NCBI GenBank assembly: GCA_003640385.1
Contig: RCAB01000119.1
Coordinates: 62,001 to 126,000 of the forward strand
Length of the DNA stretch: 64,000 bases
Direction of reading: 5' to 3'
Source of the DNA: Setaria digitata
Lineage: Eukaryota > Nematoda > Chromadorea > Rhabditida > Setariidae
Both the position numbers and the translations under genes were made by a program. The notes beneath the pieces were generated by a model, which saw only the letters and a list, made by a program, of their open reading frames with translations, was not told the origin of the DNA and made no database searches. Shown piece after piece: positions 11,995 to 40,049 of the stretch; positions within the stretch are counted from its first letter, which is position 1; each line of letters begins with the position of its first letter.

Positions 11995-14900
11995 ATCCAT
12001 TTTGCTTTGCCGTCAGTATTCGCTTCTGCTGAAATTCATGCTTTTTTTTTTTCCTTGCTTTATTTCCCTGCATTACTACTAGTGTTTTTACTCCTTACTT
12101 GTTAAAAATATTGTGAAATTGAGAGTGTTGGTGCAGTTCTTCTTCGAGGCACCATAAACTAGAGCTTGTGGTACAAACCTGGGATAATTCAGTAATCAGT
12201 TCCTAGTATCTCTTTTTCTTATTGCTTGTAAGAAGATATTAATTCAAAAGCATCATTATTGAGGAAAAAAAAAAAGTTACCTCTGCTTTTGCTTTTCTCT
12301 GAAAGCCAGATTTTAAAATTACACCATTCTTGTGAGTTTGAAATTTTCTTCCTTGATTTTCCTTTTAACTCATAAAAGGAAAAAATTAAGTCATATATCT
12401 AAAAAATAGAAAGTTCAGGAGTGTGGGCATTCCTGACATTTGATTATTTCTGCTTTGAAAATGACAAAAAATGTATTTAAATGCGAGTACAGTTAATGGA
12501 AGAGGTAGTGAGTGAAAGGAAAAAAATAGGCCTTAATTTTCTTGACAATTTTTTTTTTTTTGGAATGATTAAGACTGTGCAGCACACGCAGAGGAGTATT
12601 ATTCCTTTTTTTTTATCTATAAACAGTGAAATAGCCACAGATCATCTAGTCTAGTCTCAAGGATTTTAGACTTTAAAAATTGTGATTCTCCGTTCCACTT
12701 AGATTGTTGAATTTTTCTTCTTTACAGTTAAAATAAATTAAAAAGGAAAACAAATTAAAGTTTATGTGAAGGATTTCCTTTTTTTTTTACTTATATGAAA
12801 TTTAAAAACAATTCTTTTTCTTCCGATTAAACTATCTAGGTGAAATGAAATTCTAGTTAGGGTTGCCACCATTATTGTTAAAATTCTCATTATCATTGTT
12901 TTATCATTACTATTAATTTTTGTGGAAAATCATAATTGTTCTTGTCATTATGTTTCTATAGTCCGTTTCTATAGTCTGCCATCTTTTTTATAGCCTAGCT
13001 CAGTAAATCCATGAAAGTTTTTTTTTTTTTTTTCATTTGAAATAAAACAATAGTAATTTTGCAAAAACTATTCATTGTTCTTAATTTAATTTGTCAGTTA
13101 AAGAAACAAGAATTTTTTTCAAATTTTTATTTTGTACAACGGAGAAAGCCGCGCCTCTTTAATCCCCCCATTGTCATATTGAATTAAAAAAAAAAAAAAA
13201 AAGAAATGAAATATCTCACGATTTATAAATTGTTCAGCTGTCTTTCCTTTCTTGTTGAGTAATTTTCAAAAACGAATTCAATTTTATCGTCTATTTAAGT
13301 GTCAATTTTTCATGATTTTCAAATGATTTGATTCGTTTCATTTTTATTTTTCGTTTCGGCACTTTTTTTTCGAGCTAAAAGTTATCTGTGAACAGTTCAG
13401 TTTAATCTCAAAAAATTTTATGATCCAGTAACTCTTTGAACATGAAAAATTTATTCAACCTTTTTTGTGCAACATATGTTTATATTGTGGTTCTTCTGGA
13501 AGCCATTATTGTACATATTTATAGATATAATCTGTTTGTTTTGAATGAGATTGTTGTATATTTTGTAAGAGGAAGAATTTAGCTAATCTTTTGAAATAAT
13601 TAATAATTATCGTAATGCTTCGAAAATTATATTTCATGAAAAAGGAAAAATTATTAGTGATGAGAAAGTGTAAAGTAAATGATGCTTGTGGGAAATTAAT
13701 TTATCTCGAAGTTTTACACTAAAAATAAAATAAGCTCTGTAGTTAACTTCCACAAAATTATCTCCATTATTTCCAGAAAAGTTGCATTCGAAATTATTTA
13801 ACAATTCCATCGTATCATTTTGTTTTCTTTCAAAAAATTAAAAAAGGGTGAAGCATAAAATTCTAATTCTCGCGTTGATGAAAAACTTTCTCTGTTAAAT
13901 GTTAAGAGCCTTTTTTTTTTATCCTCAATCTTATATTAAAATTTAATCAGTGAACTAAGAATAAATTTAATCAGCGTGAGCGTTTAAAAATATCACTTCT
14001 GCAAAGTGTATTTTCTTTTCTTGTTTATTCAGTTTTTTATTTTATGTAAACTGTCAACTACAGGAGTCATCTTACAGGGAATTCTGTCACTTTTTTTTTT
14101 TTTTTTTTTCTTAGCTTACTGAATTCATAAATCAATGATGGCAATCATTTTCTGTCATCCAATCTGTGGATGATTCTTCGGTGGCTTCTTTTGCAAAAAG
14201 AAAAATGAATTCAATGGTTTTATTTTCATTGTGATATGATTTCACCAACTGATTATGGCAACCAACAGAGTTTTTTTTTGGCTAACAGAATGAAATTTTT
14301 GTTGCAACGATTTGTGGCTGATTGTTATCATTCATTTTTTTTTTTTTTTTATCTTTTTCGTCTCTATGTTAAAATTTCGTACAAATTTATTTGGAAATAA
14401 CTGTGCAGTAACTATTCTCGACTTTTCGATTCATTAGGAATGTTTGTTAATTACACCGTCGCGTAAAAAATCTAATCGTAAACATTTTAATTTTTTTTTT
14501 TTCTTTCTTTTTTAAATGAAGAAGAGGACTGAAGGTTCTGCAAATGGAGCATTATTAATATATTGTTTAAAATTGTTGGCAAAATGAAGGATTAATGCAG
14601 TCTGTTAACGATTGTTTGCGGAAGAATGATATAAGTTGATATGACATAATATGATAACAATATGATAACATATTACGATAAAAATAATAATAATGACTTG
14701 ATAATGCGACAATAATATGATATAGTGGCAAAATTTCCACATATCATTGTTATAAATTATCTTTCATATTATCAGAAATTTGTTTTCTTATATGTGATCC
14801 AGTTGATGTAAAACAAAAACTAGCATTAAAAAAGTGAACGAAGAAAATTATTCATACTCCTAACCCCCAGATGTTTAAATGAGTAAGAAGAGAGAGAGAG

Positions 14901-15431
14901 AGAGAAGAAGAAAACTTATTGAATTTCGGTTTAAAAAATCCAATCTGTAACTATCATCTACCCTAATTTTCTTATGCGTCAAGTCATAAAAATTCAGTGA
15001 CTCATGAACGAATTAAAAATACAAAACGAATGAAAAATAGCTAACTGAGAAGCAACTGACTGTATTGACACTTGCTTTTTCTTTCCTTTACTTCAATTTA
15101 AAATCATTAGTTTGGAATTGTCTTTCTTAGAAAATTTTTGGAGTGGTATTTCCTAACACAACTAAGGTTTTAGACAAGGAAATTAAATTTTCTCGATTTT
15201 CTGCAGTATTAATTTATGATTCTATTTGGTGGAATGAATTGATACACATCTGTAACATTTAATTTTTAGTCTATTTAGTAAAATCAATTGATGCATATCT
15301 AAAACATTTAATTGTTGTCATTTTTTCTTTATTCAAGTATCAGTGTCTTCATGTTATCTTTCGTTTTTCCAAAGTATTAATTACTGCATTAAAATTTTCA
15401 GTATAGTTTGAAATATCGGGAAAGTGAAATT

Positions 15432-30645
<15,214 letters not shown>

Positions 30646-31575
30646 CAAATCTTCACAATATTCTGTTCCATTTTGCCTTTCAAAGTGCTAGATCTCAGAT
30701 TGCTAAAACTACATTTGTTGATCATACAAACGAACTATCTTGTCCATCTACTTCTATATTTCACGAAAATGGATTCAGGCATTTCCAATAATGAAATTTG
30801 TATTTCAAAAGAATTGAAATCTTACGCATTACCCAATCTTTCTGAGTTCGTCCTGTAGTTCTGGATAATGAGATGGTTTCCTAATGTAAACTATTATTTT
30901 AACTTTCAAATTATAAGTTATTTTCGCCAGTTTCATTGCTTTTTGTTCATGTATCATTATTCCTGTCGCCGAACACTATGTTCCGTATGATGTGACTAGT
31001 GATTTGTTTCTCTGCTTGTCGTAGCTATATTGATGAGATAATCTGGAATATTTGCAATACATCTTAATATTTCCCCTTACTTAGAGACAGGTGGGTAAGT
31101 GTATTTGCATTTTCGATTAATATGTAAAATAATAGATAGATATCTGACATTCGGTTTGGTGTTTTTGGAAGGTACTATTGGTGGAAAAGCGATAGAAGTG
31201 GTTAGTTATGGGGAGAAGTGGTGGAATTCGAGCAAAAAGGAAGGGCCAATATTATGGAAGTATAAGAAATGAACTACTACTATACGAGTAAAAAAAATTT
31301 TTTTTGGTAAATCCTGTATGCTCACTGCTGATTGCTTTACTGCTTAGCCATTTTACAAAAAAAGTTTCTTTTTGTGCTTCTCTGCTATATTATAGTAATT
31401 GAACGATCAATTAATTTCTAGTTAAATACTTAACTCCCTAGGAGTAATGTTTCTATAGTATTATTACATCTATGGGTGATACAGAACAGTGACAAATAAT
31501 CTCACATAGGCCAGGATGTAATTATTTTAATAAATAAAGTAATGAATGAAAACTGAATGATGATGGACAATGCAT

Positions 31576-31617
31576 GGGGGGAGGGGGAGGGGGGGGTGGG
31601 GGGGGGGGAAAAAAAAA
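31576..31617 (+). repeat. G-rich tract followed by poly-A
   Basis: Thirty-three bases are all G except three interruptions (A at 31582 and 31588, T at 31597), followed by nine A. G runs of this length are exceptional in a window dominated by A and T. At least four G runs of three or more satisfy the usual G-quadruplex pattern on this strand. Confidence 0.85.
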
Positions 31618-33041
31618 GTCACATTGTTTTAAGGCTCCCCATCTTTTCTAGTTTTGTAATCACATATCATGTTCCATGCCATTCTCTGGCACTAAAAGGT
31701 TTCGAAAACAACACAGCATAAAGCTAGGCTGTTTTGTTTCATTGGCCACTAGAATCGCAATGGTTCATTAATCAGCTGGAGTTGATATATGATTTTGAAG
31801 TTGATAAATGAAGTGGGTTTTTGCAATGCAATATTAGCTAACAATTTTGGAACCAAGAGTAACAACAATATTTTCATGGAATTAAATTGCATAATAAGAA
31901 AATGCACAATCTGATTACGTACGATAGACAGAGGAATAATAACATGATGGCGGACCGGGTAAAGTGATGCGAGGCAAATACTGTTAATGTTATCAATGTT
32001 AGCTTGTAAATTTATCGGTCTTTGATGATGATTTGCCATTTGGAATAGTTTGTTAGATCAGAAAAAAAAAAAAAAAAAAGACAGTTGTTCCGCAATGATA
32101 ACGTTTGAAATATGCAAGGACTGTTAGAACACTCTGAACTTGTCGTACGGTCGACTGTCACTTATATCATCAGTGGTACAAATATTTTTTGATAACTTCC
32201 TACACGATATGGACCTTTGAATGTCTCGCCTACCATATATTAAATGTGCTGAAAACAAAGTATCATTCAAAAATTGGATGTTGAAAATTAAGTGATTATT
32301 GAATCTTACAGTACTGCTGTCGATTTGTTTCACTCATATATTTCTATTTTATTCTTCTTTTCTTTTTTCTTTTTTTTTTTTTTTCTTTATAGAGCAGCAA
32401 CAATCTTGTAAACCGTTTCTTTTTCTTTTCTTAAAAACCAGCTAAAATAAAAAAGAAACAAGAAGCTATTAATTATCGAAGCCATTAGTAGAATTTCATA
32501 AATTCCACATTTAGCAACAGTTTTAAATGGAAAATTATTAAAAGAACAGAGAATGAGGGAGGCTAAGCAAATTTGGAATGCAATAATATTTGCTTATAAT
32601 GGATCTTTTACTTTTATGGAATGCTGTTTATTTAATTGCTAATAATAAATCTAATTTCAAATCTATTACTCGAAAAAAAAAAAAAGGTTACAATTTATGC
32701 TGGAACTACGTAACCATGTTTGTTAGTTTTCACAACTAAAAATTTAAAAACTTTTCTTGATCTGAAATAAAAAAAAAAAACGAAACTATTTGTTTTTATT
32801 AATTGTAAATTACCATTTTTTAGTGAGCAAGAATTTGTAATGTAATACTGTATCTAATGAAGTCTTTGTTATTTTATTTTTGACCTCCACTGGTTCAAAA
32901 TCGTCGAAATATGTTCGTTCCTTCCTGAATAAATTTAATGCTGAGTTAGAGAGACCATCAATTATATCAGTAATTTCAAAGAATCTCATGGAAGAACCTC
33001 ACTTTCATTTTATTTAAAATGTTAGAAAAAAATGAATGAAG

Positions 33042-33047
33042 TTTCAG
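33042..33047 (+). promoter_or_regulatory. Putative spliced-leader acceptor of the LACT gene
   Basis: TTTCAG ends 11 nt before the ATG at 33059, and no upstream coding exon is visible. This is the arrangement expected for SL trans-splicing in nematodes. Confidence 0.55.
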
Positions 33048-33058
33048 GTTAAACAGTG

Positions 33059-36000
33059 ATGGACCAAAATCACTTTCTAGCCGGAAAACTCAAATTAGCA
33101 ATAATAATGATTTTAGCTTATCTTGTTGCTTCTGCAATTTTGCAATGGCTCTGTATATTACACTACCGATTATTAACACCATCAAAAGGTTTCTATGACA
33201 GCCAGTTTAAAGATGTTGCAAGAGTTTTTAGGTAAATTACTTTTAAGTTTGATTTTTTCCCATTGCAAATCTCTTTACAAAAGTTAGCTTTAATACTTTC
33301 CTTGTCACCTTCCATTTACTTTTCACTTAGTATGCTGCAAAAAATTGCTCGTAGAATATGATTAAATTTTGCAGCTGAGTAGAATGAAAATTAAAATCTG
33401 TAAAAAAATGAATAGGTGAAAGAATAAAAATGAGAAATGATTAAATTTTGAAAGCCAGTTTACCTGTTAGTGATTGTAACATTTTAGGGAGAACTTCGAA
33501 AAGGGTTTCGAAAGAGAAGGTGCACATTTAACGGTTATTCAAAATGGAAAAGTGGTTGTAAATATATGGAATGGTTATTCGGATTCAGAATCACTTCGTG
33601 AATGGACTCAAAGCACCAGAACAGTTCTTTTTTCAACTACAAAAGTACTTGAACGTTAAATGAATTGATTTTGGAAGTTAGAAAATGTTCTGAAGCTATA
33701 AGGTTCAGATTTAAATTTTAATCACTTCAAACAATACTCATTAAATATTGTCGCCACTGATATCACGGCGATGTACCTTGGACGTGGTAAATTTATTAGT
33801 AAGAATACCAGCATAACAAAACAAGTTTCATATCAGCATAACAAGTTTCAGTTGTTTATTTAAAACTTCGATTGTTTTTTATTGCATTTCTCTTTAATTT
33901 AAGTGGAAACTCTTTACTTTTTTTTTTTTGAATGGTGGAAGCTTTATGCATGAGTTGAAAATATGTCTAAATTTCAATTAGTATTTGAATTTGAAGAAAG
34001 GTTTTATTTGAAAATATACCTTACATCGCAACATTATTAGTCTGTTCAACTTTCAACTTTTATCATTTTCGGGGAAATTTTAGTTAATTCATAAATTACA
34101 GGCAATCGCGGCGCTTTGCTTAGCGATGCAAATTGATCGAGGTCGTCTCTCATATGACGATTTAGTGGTGAAATACTGGCCAGAATATGGACAATATGGG
34201 AAGCATATCACTACAGTTGAGGATATTCTGACCCATAAAGTCAGCTTTTCAGCCTAAAATTTCTTTAGAATTTCCTGAAAATTAAAAATTCTGGAACAAA
34301 AAAATTTTTTTCAGCATTTTCAATAATTTTAACATTTTTATTCTCTTTGCTTTAAAATGTTTTCATTTGTCCGACTGAATGGTTCTGAGATGGATCAAAA
34401 AATTGTACAGGCTGGGATTCCATATCTTGAAAATCTTACGGTAGCAGATGTGACAAACGAGGAACGAATTATGAAGAAACTGGAGGAAGCCAAGCCCCTC
34501 TGGAAGCCAGGCACTGCTACTGGGTTATCTTTCAAATCTTTGAAATATTGAATAAATCAAGTGGTTACGAATGATTGATGACAGAGCACTTGAGAAAATT
34601 AAGAAATCTCAAATTTCTAAATCACTGGACTGTATAATTAAAAGTTTTTAGTTTTTTGGTAATGGAAGCGTATCTGGATTCTGAATTGATCTGACTATAA
34701 ATGATCACTTTTCCTCGGCTATTTGTTTCTTTTTTCCGGAAATTTCTCGAATTGGTGATTTTGTTCATAAGTTTTAGGTATCATGCTGTGACATTTGGTT
34801 GGTTAGTTGATGGTATTTTTCGCAAAGTGGAAGAGAAAGGTCGCAGTATTAAAACATTTCTTCAGGAAGAAATAGCAGATAAATATGGTAATACTTCAAC
34901 AAAATGTAGATTTGAAATTATTCATCAAGAAATCTCTCTACATTTGTTTAATTTAGCATCAAATCATACTTTATTGTATCAATTTACACGAAAGATTTTG
35001 AGGTATTGATGCCACTATTGGTTTGGCAAATCGAGAATTCAAGAATTTAGCTAGAATAACTCAACCTGGATTATTGGAATACGCTCGAGATGTGCTATTA
35101 GATCTAAGAATGATTATTATGTTGGCAATGATGTACGCGCAGCCGTCAAATTCCATAGCGACAAAAATTCGAATTCATCCTTTCTGGCTTCCTTTGAATT
35201 TTGTAAGAATTTATTTGCATGGAACATCTAAAAGCTTCCCAACAATTTTGCGATTTCATTAATTATCCGGTCAATTTTTCTCGTCCTTAAAATCTTTTTA
35301 ATCAAAATTAGTTTTTAAAATTTCTAGGACACAGTGGCACTGAACGATCCAAACATTATTGAACTGAATATGGCAGGAATAACAGGTGTCAGTAATGCAT
35401 ACAATCTAGCTAAGTTATTTTCATTGGCAATTGACGGGACATTATTAAGCAACCAAACACTTGCGCAAATAACTCAACCAACTATAACAAACTGGCATAT
35501 GGAACGAGTTTTCCTGTATCCAGTAGTCAAAGGTCACGGCTTCTTCTTCGAAAATCATCCTTTCAAGGTAGTAAACAATTCTTTCGTGATAAATATGAAA
35601 AATGAAGCAGGCAAAATTTGTGAATTGTTTGGTCCATTATAGTATAAATAATATACGGTACAAGTGACAACAAAACTTTTATAAAAAAGTGTTATGAAAA
35701 AACGTTAACATTCTGATCGTAACTATCGTCATTTTGCCACTTTTTATTCTGGTCTAAAGAAATATGATTTCGTAGGCACTGATTACCTTTCTAATTTTTG
35801 ATCTTTGAAGACTGCAAATTCTCAGTCACCTTTTAATTCTTGGATACACCTGAGAAAGTTTAAATTTAGCATTTAATTAACTAAACAATGCAGATGTTGT
35901 GGTTTAATGTTACACTACAGCAGAGTTACTTGTTTGGGCACCCAGGATATGGCTGCCAGGCATTGAACATCGATATCGACAAGAAACTTGTCATTGCTTA

Positions 36001-36085
36001 CGTATCAAATGGTCTTAAAACGGCAAGTGGAGAAATGTGCAGAACATATCAATCAATACTTCGATCTCTCTACCGATCATTATGA
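33059..36085 (+). CDS. Serine beta-lactamase-like membrane protein (LACT/LACTB family)
   Basis: Member of the penicillin-binding/class C beta-lactamase fold family expanded in nematodes as lact genes; in animals such proteins act as serine peptidases or esterases, and the substrate here is unknown. Exons: 33059-33231, 33488-33644, 34102-34239, 34411-34523, 34778-34887, 35003-35202, 35328-35567, 35894-36085; 440 aa. An N-terminal hydrophobic segment (about residues 12-32) suggests a signal anchor. Catalytic elements are present: SxxK as STTK (Ser107-Lys110, with an intron exactly after the Lys codon), a YHA element at about Tyr195 in the Y-x-N position, and HPG (393-395) in place of KTG, as is common in eukaryotic members. 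VEDILTHK and GFFFENHPF also fit the family. Acceptor 35002 (ttttgag) is atypical but needed for frame. Confidence 0.88.
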
Positions 36086-36648
36086 AAAGCAACATTTCTG
36101 TACATATTTTTTGTTTCTAAACTTTAATTCAGTACCTAAGCCAAACTAATTTTTGTGACTGCCAATATTATATGAGAATATCGTAACAGAGAACTCCTTT
36201 TTAAGACTATTCAAATATGATAACCTTTCACGAAGTTAGACCCTTCCCATTGATGAATATGCCAATCACACTTTGTAATGACTCATTTAAAAAAGCAATT
36301 AGGAGAATTAAAATCTATGGTCTAACTCCTAATGAGACATAAGAAAATATTTACTGAAACTATTTTCTGCCGTTGTTTATAACAGAAAACAAAATAGCTG
36401 TAATATACTTGCATTGAAAATTGATGCTCACTATTTTACGAGCATCATCGTACAGGAAGCTGTGTTAAATCAAAATGTCCTTGTATCCAAACTGCAGTTA
36501 ACAAATTCCTCACGAAATATAACTTATTTCGTTGTTATATTTTAATAATACTATGCATCTCTTAGCAACGATGTGGAAATGCAAATTTCATTTATGGAAA
36601 CATTATCACCTTCAAATCCTACAATGGATAAAATTTATAGAGTGGAGC
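36086..36648. other. Convergent intergenic gap
   Basis: 563 nt separate the LACT stop (+) from the RABL3 stop (-). I see only AT-rich 3' flanking sequence; both 3' UTRs must fit here. Confidence 0.6.
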
Positions 36649-38307
36649 TTAGGTAAAAATTATCTTACGGCGTCTTTCTCCAGCCATAGGCACCTTATTA
36701 CGCTCAACAACTGAATCGAAAAACTTTGACAGAATGATTCGGTTCGTAGACCCTGGTGAGATCGGACGCCGGCAATTTAAAGAGATTCGATCATATCCTG
36801 TCTGTAAAGAAAAATTAATCACACAACTAGTTTTGTTTCAGAGCAGCATATAAGTAATTGTATAATATTTAAAAAGTGCAAAATTACCCGACTTTGATCA
36901 AGCATAAGTTTTGCTATTATAAATTTAACAGCACTAAAGTCAAACCTGTTTCGCTCTTTCAGGCGCTAAGTCAGATTTACAACCAACAACCAGCGTTGGT
37001 ATCGGTGTATTTTCAATATTGTTTAACAAGTCGCGTGAACCCTGTGAGGATAAAAATGGTGAATTTACGGAAGGTGAAGATGAAGTAACACTATGAAGTA
37101 ACGCAATCCACTGTGAGAGATTTGATTCACTTTTCTTATTACTTAGATCGTGCACTAATATAGCACCTGTAGCTCCTGAAACAAAACCTAATTCTTTTTA
37201 TGCATTCTCCGTTTTACCGGCATCTGTCGGAATATGCAGAAGAGATTGCAAGAAACACCAGAATGAAACTCGAAATGGAAGGAAAGTAAATTATTTCTTC
37301 GCTTCTAACTCATTCATTTGATCGAAATTTCAAACCAAAGTCACAGATAAGAACAAGAAGGAATTAGGAATCCTGAAGATAAAATCCTACAAATAATTTT
37401 GCTTATCAAAAAGAAAGATGAACGAAACATGGAAGTATTTCCAAACTTAACATGAACCTTCAAGAAAATTAACGGATGCTTTTTGATGAACTGTGGTACC
37501 ACCTACATCCCAAAGTTCGATATATTCCGTTTGTTCTTCAGAACTTCCAGCACGATACTGGTGAGCAATTACGGAAATAGCACAACCGACTGTACTGCTA
37601 GGGATTGCATCGTGTCTGAGTACAAGTAATTATTAATTCAGTTTTCTTCCCTTGAAGTACGAAATAAAATCTATTTATCGTTAACCCATCAAAAATTAGG
37701 ATGTAATGAAAGCTTTAAAAAAAATCGAGAAAACCTGTGTTGAATATACCAAGAATAAATTCCCTCCAGATCTTCTTACTGTTTCCTAACTGTTTTTATT
37801 CTTGCAAAAATTGTGGCAGAAAGTAAGAAATAAGAAGTTTCAGTAAGAAATGCATCCTGTTTCTTTGTTTGAAGAATATTATAATGTTAAAAACTTATCG
37901 ATAAGTGTATGCACCACACCCTTACGAGGTTAGGTATGACGACTAAATTTGTCATTGTATATTTTTTGAAATGTATTTAATGTATCCTACTTTTTGTTCT
38001 AAATAAATATTTGTGAAATAGGTGCATGCAATATATGAATTCCACAACACAGTATGATCAGTATTACGTCCAATCTGTTTTTAACAATAAGTTGTTTGAT
38101 TCATAAAGTTTATTAAATGATGCTGTCATTACAATAATTATTGGAAAACGCCGACGAATCATTTCGTCTGTATCATGCATCATGAAAAATCTAATAAAAT
38201 AATGGCAACCTGTTGCAAAGAACGTTGACAAACGAACTTTTGCCAACACCACTACTTCCAAGAACAACAACTTTGTGCCAGTTCAATCCCGATTGACCTC
38301 CAGACAT
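36649..38307 (-). CDS. RABL3: RABL3-like small GTPase
   Basis: Rab-like GTPase of the RABL3 group, linked in vertebrates to Ras-pathway and prenylation-related regulation. Exons in transcription order: 38307-38210, 37615-37458, 37175-36946, 36801-36649; 212 aa. Nucleotide-binding motifs: P-loop GSSGVGKSS (about residues 17-25), WDVGG (about 75) in the switch II position typical of RABL3, and GCKSD for the NKxD motif. [13 protein letters not shown] is diagnostic for the subfamily. The C-terminus ends ERRRKIIFT without a prenylation CaaX box, as expected for RABL3. It is somewhat shorter than the vertebrate protein. The start ATG lies inside the last coding exon of the upstream DPH4 gene, so the two coding regions overlap by 25 nt in different frames. 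An alternative 5' exon providing a different start cannot be excluded. Confidence 0.85.
38283..38307 (-). other. Overlap of DPH4 stop and RABL3 start coding regions
   Basis: Reading on the minus strand, the ATG of RABL3 (38307-38305) precedes the TGA of DPH4 (38285-38283). The last DPH4 codons (CLEVNRD) and the first RABL3 codons (MSGGQSGL) use the same bases in two frames. Both frames are backed by family motifs close to the overlap. Confidence 0.8.
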
Positions 38308-39116
38308 AACGAACAATTTGGACATTCAAAATAAGCAGAATTTATAATACGATCAATATCTGTTTTCTCAAGAATAAATTCACCGCCGCAACTAAAAAAT
38401 GTGGTTATCAAGTTGAAGATCATAAATGATTAAAACGATCATCAAAATTAGTCTTTGAATATCTTAGTAATGATGAACAGCACCAATACAAATATATCTG
38501 GCATTAAAAATTTAATATAATTTAACAAATCGAAATTTTCAGGAGAAATCTACATGCACCTAAAAGCTACCAGAATGAAACTTCAAAAAGTAAAAAAAGA
38601 TGGGAAAATGAATTGATCTAGTAAATATCTTATTAGATTGATACGAACTGAAGCTGCTGGGAAGGCAAAAGCACCTAAAACCACCTGCAAAACTCTTCAA
38701 TTCGTTCAACAGTACTATCGATGACAATTTGGTGTCCAATAACGCCCTGATGCTCACGTAATATTTGTTCTCTTAACCAAATATTATAGTCTCGACGCGT
38801 ATTCTCGTCCCTGTGGAAAAGAAGGTGAAGGAAAGCAAATTATTACACACAAATGAATTAAACTTGTCGAATAGAAATAATAAAACAATCCTTCATGCTG
38901 CTCAACCTTACACCACCAACCTACATGACGAAAAATGAAGAAATCAAATCACAAGACCAACTTTAAAATAGACCAGGCTTTCGTTACTAGAAGTAAATCC
39001 TCGCCGGAACCACCCTTATCTGGATGATTTGCACGCAGTTCACGGAAATAGGCTTCCTTTAGCTCGCCGTATGACGCTTTCGGTGAACAACCTAACACAT
39101 CGTAGCAATTTTTCAT
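38283..39116 (-). CDS. DPH4: Diphthamide co-chaperone DPH4 (DNAJC24), J domain plus CSL zinc finger
   Basis: J-domain protein whose CSL zinc finger binds iron or zinc and supports the first step of diphthamide synthesis on elongation factor 2. Exons in transcription order: 39116-38962, 38810-38685, 38391-38283; 129 aa. The J domain is complete, with HPD at about residues 31-33 and an AWSIL helix IV. The C-terminal finger has CSCGGEF and CPNCSL, giving the two cysteine pairs of the CSL family. The Met chosen gives MKNCYDVLGC, the usual J-domain beginning. An in-frame upstream Met at 39152 exists, but a probable trans-splice acceptor (ending 39143) lies between them. The stop codon lies 22 nt inside the RABL3 reading frame. 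Confidence 0.88.
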
Positions 39117-40049
39117 AATGATTTCAAATATTACGCATGTTCCTGCAAACACTATCTCATCTGATGCAATATTTCAACTTGCAGTGACTAATCATATTTT
39201 TCCTGCATCACAATGAACAGAAAAGCAATCAACAAGCAGATTACACTTTATAAGTCGAAAGCAATCCCACTTGAGGATATAGAGTATAAAAACTCAAGTG
39301 ATGTAAAAGACCAAAATTATTTGGACGAGAAAACAAACAACACAGTATGAAAATTCATGACTTAACTGCTTGTAATTATCATATCGTATCCTCCTTGCAG
39401 AATATTTTATTAAAAGAAATGCAACTTGAAAAAAGTATGAAAAAAAATAATACAAGGAAAGTTTTTGGATTAATATATACATCAGAGAAAACATTCATAA
39501 ACAAAGGCACCTTCGACTCCGCTATTTTAGGAACAAATTACTGACACATCTATATAATGCCACAATACACAAAGAAGTGGGAAAGAAAAAAGCTAGTCAA
39601 TATCTATATCTACACTATGAGATCTTAAAAATAACATCACTGAATCGCAACTTCCAAAAAAAATATCGACATTGAGGATCTGCCCGAATCTAAACGCAAT
39701 GAGAGATTCACTAGATGAAAGATTACATGGCTATATCTTGTAGTATTACATTGGCGTTTAACCCATGCTTTATATAAATAAGATGTTAATAACTCTATTT
39801 AATATTTTAATTTCAAAATGTATGGGTGGGAAATTATAACCGCACTATATAATATCATTAAACTCTAACCATGTCCGAAGAAATAGAAATCCTAAAGAAG
39901 AAAATTGTAAAGGCGAAATATTCTCCTAATCCACTTTTTACTTCCCCGAGTCCACCTAGTCCAATGCATAAAAGACCCTAAAAAAGAACTTAACACATAA
40001 CATCAGTATATGTGGGTTTTTCAAATATAATTTAAAACAGAATTTTTCA
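39117..40049. other. Gap between TMEM185 stop and DPH4 start
   Basis: 933 nt of AT-rich sequence lie between two minus-strand genes. It must contain the TMEM185 3' UTR and the DPH4 5' end; the acceptor tttgcag (ending at 39143 on the minus strand) is 26 nt before the DPH4 ATG. No other coding signal recognised. Confidence 0.55.

Larger units (their letters stand above)
8185..15431. other. Gene-poor intergenic region
   Basis: Between the RhoGAP stop and the ABC transporter start I see no gene with recognisable homology. The stretch holds an AT dinucleotide run (9129-9146), an inverted repeat (9659-9698), a GC-richer patch with an open frame (about 9950-10380), a diverged tandem repeat (11388-11601), a 60-nt T run containing an n (11935-11994) and a GA run (14890-14905). 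The promoter and 5' UTR of the transporter must lie in its right-hand part. Confidence 0.6.
30646..33058. other. Intergenic region, ABCC 3' flank to LACT 5' flank
   Basis: No gene recognised. It includes the transporter's 3' UTR, a G-rich tract (31576-31608) and several A or T runs. The right end carries the putative trans-splice acceptor of the next gene. Confidence 0.6.
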
